A stretch of DNA of 64,000 nucleotides from Acetatifactor muris (GTDB lineage Bacteria; Bacillota; Clostridia; Lachnospirales; Lachnospiraceae). Positions 60,779-64,000 of this stretch are shown here, piece by piece; the first letter of the stretch is position 1, and every line of letters begins with the position of its first letter. The notes below the pieces were generated by a model. The model saw nothing but the letters and a program-made list of their open reading frames with translations. It was not told where the DNA came from and ran no database searches. The position numbers and the translations under genes are program-made. The DNA is taken from positions 1 through 64,000 of the forward strand of contig NZ_JANJZD010000016.1 of NCBI RefSeq assembly GCF_024623325.1, written 5' to 3'.

Positions 60779-62548
60779 TCAAGTCAATAACTTCTTTGCA
60801 CACTTCACCCGGCACTTCTTCCGATGACAGGCAAATCCGTATTTCAGAATCTTCTCTATCCCGTTCTCCCTCAGCCTGTCTTCGTAATCCATCCTCTCAA
60901 TCTGCTCCAGAGCTTCCCCGCAGCGTTTCTCCATGTTCTCCGGATCACCCTCCTCGGAATATCTCACCACAATTACAATCCCCAGGCTCTCCTCCTCGCT
61001 TTCCACCAGGATATCACTGTACCAGGTATCCGCAAGGATGCCTCTGGGGCCGGATTGCACATTAGACTTCACGTACCATTCCTCCTGATGGCCCAGCAGT
61101 CCCAGGAAAATCTCATAATAGAAGTTTTCCTTCCTGTTCTTCCACACACCAGTGTCCCGAATGCTGATAGTCTTCATCAGATAAGAGCAAAAGTACTTCT
61201 CTGCCGTCTCCGCGTCTCCTTTTGCAAGGGCCATACAAAAGGCATTCAGTTTCAGGATATCTTTCCCGGCCTCCTCCCGGAACCACTCCAGAATCTTTTC
61301 AATGAAAATCTGTCTTATTTCCTGATTGGGGATCACCAGGCGGTAGGTATCTGTATCCAGCCGTTCCCTTTGGGTCAGATACCCTGCGGAAAAGAGTACA
61401 CTCCACAGGTTATCGGTATTCTCATATAAATCCCGATAGGTCAGCTCCTGATTGATTCTTTTGACGACACCCTCTCCGTTCACCAGATCTTCCAGTTCCC
61501 GCCTCGTCCCCGGCCTTGCCTCCTGCAGAAATTTCCGCAGTATGTCATTTTCACTGCTGTTCATCCAGAATGCCCTGGGAAAAGCTTGCCCGTCAGAACG
61601 CAATTCCGCGCAGTAATTGACCACATCCCAGGGACAATACACCTGCGCGTTGCCGAACTGATATCCGTCATACCAGGTCCTGACCGTCTCATGATACGCT
61701 TCCAGTCCATAGTATTTCAGCATTTCTCTGACTTCCCTGTCAGTAAATCCAAAATATTCGTCAAACCTGATATTCACAATCGACAACGCATTCAGATTGT
61801 TCAAACCTGAAAAAATACTTTCCATATGTCTTCCCGCGGAAGACATGGCAATCCTCAGACAGCCCGTCAGCACTGCAAATTCCAGACTGGCGTTGCTTTT
61901 CAGTGACTGGCTGAACAGATTTCGAATCAGGCTCACCATCTCATCATAGTATCCGTACTGTTGAGCCTTATCCAGCGGCACATCATATTCGTCAATCAGA
62001 AGAATCACTTTCTGACTGTAATGCCGGTGTAAAAGTCTGCACAACGTCAGCAGACTGTCCATCAGCACATCATCTGACATGATAAACTGCGCTTCTCCGC
62101 CTGTGCCGATTGTGACAAGCTGCCTGTACCGCTCCTTTTCCTCTTCATCCAGCCTGTCACTCTCTGCCAGAAACCGGAACCGCAGGGCTTCGTTTCCGAT
62201 AACAGAACACAGCATATTCCGGGCCGTGCCATACGTTCCGGCACTCACACCCTTCAAGGTCACCGAAATGACGGGAAATTTTCCCATATACTGCTCACAT
62301 TTCCTTTTCTCCCTGCTGATTTCCAGCCCTGCAAACAGCGCACTGTCACAGCCATATTCAAAGAAATATTTCAGCATGTTCATATTCAGGGACTTGCCAA
62401 AGCGCCTGGGACGGGTAAAGAGATTTACCTTCCCCCAATTGTCCAGAAGTTCCCCGATTAGTCCGGTCTTATCTACATAATAAAACCCCCGCGTCCGAAT
62501 TTCCTCAAAGCTTTCAATTCCAATGGGCAGTTTTACCGTTTCTCCCAT
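60779..62548 (-). CDS. AAA-ATPase with C-terminal PD-(D/E)XK nuclease domain
   Basis: A 589-residue protein of the AAA-ATPase_like/PDDEXK_9 type. N-terminus LPIGIESFEEIRTRGFYYVDKTGLIGELLDN; Walker A as LFTRPRRFGKSLNMNML (~40-56); Walker B as VILLIDEYDVPLDKA (~181-195); the SAGRHMESIFSGLNNLNALSI block; and a C-terminal nuclease-like region (EIFLGLLGHQEEWYVKSNVQSGPRGILADTWY..). Many copies occur in gut Clostridia and Bacteroides. A role in mobile elements or defence is suspected but not shown. It is followed 103 bases later by the second ATPase. Confidence 0.9.
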   Translation of the reverse strand: MGETVKLPIGIESFEEIRTRGFYYVDKTGLIGELLDNWGKVNLFTRPRRFGKSLNMNMLKYFFEYGCDSALFAGLEISREKRKCEQYMGKFPVISVTLKGVSAGTYGTARNMLCSVIGNEALRFRFLAESDRLDEEEKERYRQLVTIGTGGEAQFIMSDDVLMDSLLTLCRLLHRHYSQKVILLIDEYDVPLDKAQQYGYYDEMVSLIRNLFSQSLKSNASLEFAVLTGCLRIAMSSAGRHMESIFSGLNNLNALSIVNIRFDEYFGFTDREVREMLKYYGLEAYHETVRTWYDGYQFGNAQVYCPWDVVNYCAELRSDGQAFPRAFWMNSSENDILRKFLQEARPGTRRELEDLVNGEGVVKRINQELTYRDLYENTDNLWSVLFSAGYLTQRERLDTDTYRLVIPNQEIRQIFIEKILEWFREEAGKDILKLNAFCMALAKGDAETAEKYFCSYLMKTISIRDTGVWKNRKENFYYEIFLGLLGHQEEWYVKSNVQSGPRGILADTWYSDILVESEEESLGIVIVVRYSEEGDPENMEKRCGEALEQIERMDYEDRLRENGIEKILKYGFACHRKKCRVKCAKKLLT

Positions 62549-62607
62549 ATCGAAATTCCCCTTCCCCTTTATCGAGCATCACTGCAGTCTGCACATCACC
62601 GCGGACT

Positions 62608-63336
62608 TCACTGAATATATGCTTCCGGCTCATTTAAAATCAAATCCGTGATTCCCTGGCGCTCCAGCGGCTCCATATCCAGCTTATTCCCCGTTGCTTT
62701 CTCAGGGAACAGATGGCCGGACATCCAGGCCCTCACCGTGTAGCCTTCGAATCGCCCGGCCGGAAGATCCATTCCCTGCCAGTACGGATGCAGATCGTCG
62801 GCGCCGCATCCACCTTTCAGCTTGTACAGACAGTCCGAAATCTTCCTGTCCAGTATGCCGATTCGTGCTTTCGGGTCTATTTCCCGGATATGCTCCAGGG
62901 ACAGCGCACTAAAAGACGAGTATACAATTCTGTCCTGAAGCTCTCTTCTGTGCACCATCTCAATAATCTGCTCTTCCATTCCTTCATAAGCAAAATTACT
63001 GTTCTTCAGCTCTATGTTAATCATCAGTCCTTCCCGCATTCTGGGCTCCAGCAGGTCCAGGACTTCCTCCATGGTGGGAATCTGCTCTGTCTGTCCGTTC
63101 CCCGCATCTATCCTCAGTTTTTTCAGCTCTGCCAGTGTAAAGCTCCTGATCTCGCCGATTCTGTCTGTGGTCCGATCCACTTTCTCGTCGTGACATACTA
63201 CAATTTCGCCATCTCTGGTCAGCTGGATATCCAGCTCGATTCCCGCCAGGCTTTTCAGTGCCGCCGCCTTTTCAAAAGCCAACAATGTGTTCTCCGGAAA
63301 TGCCTGACTGCATCCTCTGTGTGCCCAAATTCTCAT
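62608..63336 (-). CDS. ugpQ: Glycerophosphodiester phosphodiesterase
   Basis: A 242-residue GDPD TIM-barrel enzyme that hydrolyses glycerophosphodiesters to glycerol-3-phosphate and an alcohol. Motifs: WAHRGCSQAFPENTLLAFEKA (catalytic HR, then EN), GIELDIQLTRDGEIVVCHDEKVDRTTD (metal E-D and catalytic His) and MINIELKNS. No signal peptide, so cytoplasmic. The frame is open 56 codons further, but ATG 63336 has GAGGAG six bases ahead and the homology starts there. Its product could feed the CDP-glycerol-type chemistry of the nearby locus, though no proof of a link exists. Confidence 0.94.
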   Translation of the reverse strand: MRIWAHRGCSQAFPENTLLAFEKAAALKSLAGIELDIQLTRDGEIVVCHDEKVDRTTDRIGEIRSFTLAELKKLRIDAGNGQTEQIPTMEEVLDLLEPRMREGLMINIELKNSNFAYEGMEEQIIEMVHRRELQDRIVYSSFSALSLEHIREIDPKARIGILDRKISDCLYKLKGGCGADDLHPYWQGMDLPAGRFEGYTVRAWMSGHLFPEKATGNKLDMEPLERQGITDLILNEPEAYIQ

Positions 63337-63572
63337 AATTTTCTCCTCTTCCGGGTTCCGCCTTCCCCCACTTTCCTGCTCCATCTTTCTGTATGCCGAA
63401 ACAACACATTTGCAAGGTTGCAGAGAGATATCCTTATGTCTTCCCGGGAGTTGCTGTCTGTCATACAGATTATTCAAATCTGAAAAATGCTGTCTGCCAT
63501 ACAATACAATGCTGCCTGGATCAGAAATGTGCTGCCGGTAAAGCGGTTTGCCTTATCTATTGGTGCCGTACC
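63337..63572. other. Upstream region of the phosphodiesterase gene
   Basis: About 240 bases between the terminator and the phosphodiesterase gene. It holds the direct repeats at 63453-63503 and no supported gene. I see no clear promoter with both elements. Confidence 0.3.
63453..63503. repeat. Two 15-base direct repeats
   Basis: GCTGTCTGTCATACA (63453-63467) and GCTGTCTGCCATACA (63489-63503), one mismatch, start 36 bases apart, upstream of the phosphodiesterase gene. They could be binding sites for a regulator. Confidence 0.5.
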
Positions 63573-63607
63573 AAAAAAGCAACCTTACTTCCCATGGAAG
63601 CGGTTGC
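63573..63607 (-). terminator. Terminator of the oxidoreductase gene
   Basis: On the minus strand GCAACC (63607-63602) pairs with GGTTGC (63584-63579); the loop itself can form GCTTCCATGGGAAG, and TTTTTT (63578-63573) follows. It lies about 140 bases beyond the stop at 63748. Confidence 0.8.
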
Positions 63608-63747
63608 CTTTCAGTGCTCTCAACCTGTATTCAGATTAACATATTCCGGCTGATACTTCAATAAAATAATTCCCGGAAATTCCCCTCTTCATTCTTTCAG
63701 CTTGTCGATATCTGTCAGATTGACGCCTGCAGCATTCAGAATTGCCT

Positions 63748-64000
63748 TCAGGATTTCTCCTCCAAAAACCGCTCCATCATACCCGCCAGTGCGACAGATT
63801 CCCCCCGGGTCAGCTTGAAATTGTTCTGGTCCGTTCCCTTCAGTATGGAGAGAAAGTCGCTTATTTCATACCGCAGGCCGTCTCCCAGAAATATCTCCGA
63901 ATGCTTTTCCACCTTTCCCGCATCCTCATAGTGCACTTCAAAATAAGAAGTCTTCCACCAGGGCGCTTCCGCCACGATATATCCCTTCGTCCCGGCAATC
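63748..64000 (-). CDS. Gfo/Idh/MocA family oxidoreductase, C-terminal end (partial)
   Basis: The last 83 residues of a gene whose 5' end lies beyond the window. IAGTKGYIVAEAPWWKTSYFEVHYED is the typical C-terminal strand block of Gfo/Idh/MocA dehydrogenases, followed by a helix (RYEISDFLSILKG) and the closing ARG/GMMERF-type helix (LTRGESVALAGMMERFLEE). Such enzymes reduce or oxidise sugars or inositols with NAD(P). Only the fragment is visible, so nothing can be said on substrate. Confidence 0.8.
   Translation of the reverse strand, partial: IAGTKGYIVAEAPWWKTSYFEVHYEDAGKVEKHSEIFLGDGLRYEISDFLSILKGTDQNNFKLTRGESVALAGMMERFLEEKS

Overview
The window looks like a chromosomal segment from a Gram-positive gut anaerobe of the Clostridia, most likely family Lachnospiraceae. 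The grounds are AGGAGG-type ribosome binding sites, a T-box leader on metG, a split two-subunit transketolase, CUT1 sugar transporters served by a remote MsmK/UgpC-type ATPase, a DUF6128-like protein, Rpn/PD-(D/E)XK proteins and AAA-ATPase/PDDEXK proteins. Almost all genes lie on the minus strand. I saw no rRNA, tRNA or CRISPR array.

Layout. (1) 1-1040: a tyrosine recombinase with a consensus-like promoter beside it. (2) 1349-9935: a pectin-oligosaccharide locus read right to left: two LplB/LplC-type permeases, a lipoprotein binding protein, oligogalacturonate lyase (PL22), a GH105-type unsaturated uronyl hydrolase, an AraC regulator and a 599-residue protein of unknown activity. (3) 10163-11399 (+ strand): SRP RNA with its promoter, then a PflX-like radical SAM protein. 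(4) 11412-22973: DUF6128-like protein, CdaR-type regulator, shared sugar-ABC ATPase, YesL-like membrane protein, GNAT, alpha/beta hydrolase, metG with T-box, an unknown protein, rpe and a membrane-anchored amidase with a 14-residue repeat. (5) 23144-28617: an epimerase-like protein and a pentose operon (FGGY kinase, AraD, transketolase N and C halves) with a clear promoter. (6) 28881-30667: an orphan FliD-like protein (+) and a small HTH regulator. (7) 30855-58814: a surface-glycan locus of about 28 kb, read right to left. (8) 59410-64000: two ATPases of mobile or defence-associated type, a glycerophosphodiester phosphodiesterase and the end of a Gfo/Idh/MocA oxidoreductase.

The glycan locus is the most unusual part. 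Read in transcription order it encodes LicD, a LicC-like nucleotidyltransferase fused to a PLP enzyme, a methyltransferase broken in a G tract, a DUF115 protein, an epimerase, an aldolase with a DUF115-like tail, a CMP-sugar synthetase, a second DUF115 protein, a CMP-nonulosonate synthetase fused to a PseG-like hydrolase, NeuB, GT4, GT2, pyruvyltransferase, DUF5672, RgpF, DUF4422 and GT2 proteins. After an Rpn-gene cluster it ends with a methyltransferase/kinase-like/cytidylyltransferase fusion and two TIM-barrel proteins. Ten of these proteins carry one copy of the same roughly 90-residue Rossmann-like module, at the N-terminus, the C-terminus or internally. The locus therefore probably makes a nonulosonic-acid-containing surface glycan with phospho-amine and pyruvate substituents. 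No flippase, polymerase or export ABC transporter is in the window. From about 38 to 59 kb the DNA is visibly more AT-rich than its flanks and is bordered by Rpn-type and AAA-ATPase genes, which suggests acquisition by transfer.
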